Source: Hippopus hippopus (Eukaryota > Mollusca > Bivalvia > Cardiida > Cardiidae). From it: a DNA stretch of 64,000 nucleotides. The position numbers and the translations under genes were made by a program. The notes under the pieces were generated by a model that was not told the origin of the DNA, did not search any database, and saw nothing but the letters and a program-made list of their open reading frames with translations. The stretch lies in contig OX328109.1 of assembly GCA_946811185.2 (NCBI GenBank), forward strand, positions 41,462,129-41,526,128, read 5' to 3'. Positions 63,091-64,000 of the stretch are shown here, one piece after another (positions within the stretch are counted from its first letter, which is position 1; each line of letters starts with the position of its first letter).

Positions 63091-63326
63091 CTCTTACGAT
63101 GCTCTAAAAAGGTGCACAGCAGTTGATCCTCTACGATACAAACTGAGGTAAATATTTTTTGATAGAGATGACATACATGGGGTAGGAGCAATCATTTTTT
63201 ACGAGTGATTGTTTCCTTTCCCAACATGTCGTTCCTGAATTTAGAAGAAGAAACACAAAACGACGAAAGAAAGAAATTTTTGCTGTCTTACAAAAATATT
63301 CGAGCCATGCTCCGGCAAAAGGGGAC

Positions 63327-63554
63327 TTAACCCTTTACCACACAATGACGACTTTTGACACCCCTGATAGAGAAGGCTTTTGAAAACATTGTGGGAAAAG
63401 GAGAAAATGCTGGTAACCAGCATTTTCTCCTTTTCCCACAATGTTTTCTACCCTATCAAAGAAAAATCATTTCATATGATCCACATTGAAACTGTCCTCT
63501 GCAAATGCTTTCAATTCGGACAGGTCTAAAATTGGTCGTGTGGTAAAGGGTTAA
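63327..63554 (-). mobile_element. family A TTAA miniature element, full length
   Basis: TTAACCCTTTACCACACAAT to GGTAAAGGGTTAA. The hairpin at about 63410 is near-perfect. Confidence 0.9.
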
Positions 63555-64000
63555 TGCAGATTAACGCAGATTTCGCAGGCTGACCTGGGTCGAAACTTTT
63601 TCGTAGAAGCATTAAGCCCCCTTTTCACAGAGCATGGCTCATTTATATTATCCCTCAAGCATTTTCGAAATTCTGGCTCAAAATCTGAAAATACATTATA
63701 AGGCTACGAGTCACTCAGTTTAGGGAATATCGTCATTTATTTTCTTACTCTTATTTTTTCCATTCATAAACTGTTTGCATGCTAATCCTCACTTAACAAA
63801 CCAAATAAACTATTATTATTTAAAAGTCAATATCATTTTAAGACTCTGAATAACCAACAGGCACTTGATTTCTTATAAAATTCTCATTCGATAAGCTTAT
63901 GAATAAGCTGTAAATCAAGCTCGGTTTTGTCAAAAAACATATGCCTGTGTAATTGTCCCCTTTTACCAGCAACATTACTTCTTTTTCTCATCATTTATCT
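63555..64000. other. family C palindrome half, then unassigned sequence
   Basis: 'GCAGGCTGACCTGGGTCGAA' and 'CCCCCTTTTCACAGAGCATG' are one arm of family C. Nothing recognised after 63650. Confidence 0.5.

Larger units (their letters stand above)
58667..63099. mobile_element. 4.4-kb element with long inverted ends and 9-bp target duplication
   Basis: CTCTTACGA is found exactly at 58667-58675 and 63091-63099. Between them 58676-59259 and 62498-63090 are inverted copies of each other (ends GGGACTCCCTAAAACGCTGA). A 9-bp duplication and long inverted ends fit Mutator-like (MULE) elements; this is an inference. No transposase frame is visible, so it would be non-autonomous. Inside lie a SINE, family A and B fragments, a small palindromic insert and an inner inverted duplication. 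Confidence 0.85.

Overview
The window looks like nuclear DNA of an animal, most likely a bivalve or related mollusc (inference). It is AT-rich. Its genes are split by introns with GT-AG borders. Repeats include tRNA-derived SINEs ending in AATCAATCAATC, divergent 'TGACCTTTGACC / ACATGGTTCTTG' tandem repeats, and very many miniature inverted-repeat elements. There is no sign of bacterial organisation. Five protein genes can be supported. Three lie on the minus strand in the left half and two on the plus strand in the right half.

Minus-strand genes. (1) 7164 down to 1472, and on past the left edge: the start of a protein that joins an RNA-recognition motif to an F-box. I rebuilt it from five exons whose phases all agree. 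(2) 18481 down to 12863: a complete four-exon gene for an unrecognised 360-residue, single-pass membrane protein. (3) 34040 down to 23124: a complete six-exon gene for an ABHD11-type mitochondrial alpha/beta hydrolase, 313 residues. Plus-strand genes: 39229-40926 and 49005-50636 are two related nuclear receptors. Each is coded in one uninterrupted exon preceded by a splice acceptor in the 5' UTR, so they form a tandem paralogous pair.

Most of the rest is mobile DNA. Family A is a 229-bp element (including TTAA at both ends) with ends TTAACCCTTTACC...GGTAAAGGGTTAA and a near-perfect central hairpin. About 50 copies or fragments occur, nearly one per kilobase. Family B (about 205 bp, also TTAA-bounded, central palindrome GATCAGACTGCACA...TGCAGTCTGATC) is interleaved with it, and copies often share a TTAA to form unbroken chains. 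Other occupants are about 14 SINE copies or pieces, two 750-810 bp elements with CAGTGTTCCCACT ends and 5-bp target duplications that flank the first coding exon of the ABHD11 gene, and a 4.4-kb element at 58676-63090 with roughly 590-bp inverted ends and a perfect 9-bp target duplication. There are also three tiny 32-36 bp palindromes, each between 7-bp direct repeats.

The most unusual observations are the tiny palindromic insertions, the 4.4-kb long-inverted-repeat element with its internal SINE and paralogous 'empty site', the placement of miniature elements within a few tens of bases of several splice sites, and the RRM/F-box fusion. The five genes show no evident common pathway. The two receptors are related by duplication, and the rest are ordinary neighbours in a repeat-rich genome. 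All exon structures are predictions from splice signals, phase and domain continuity; no transcript data were available.
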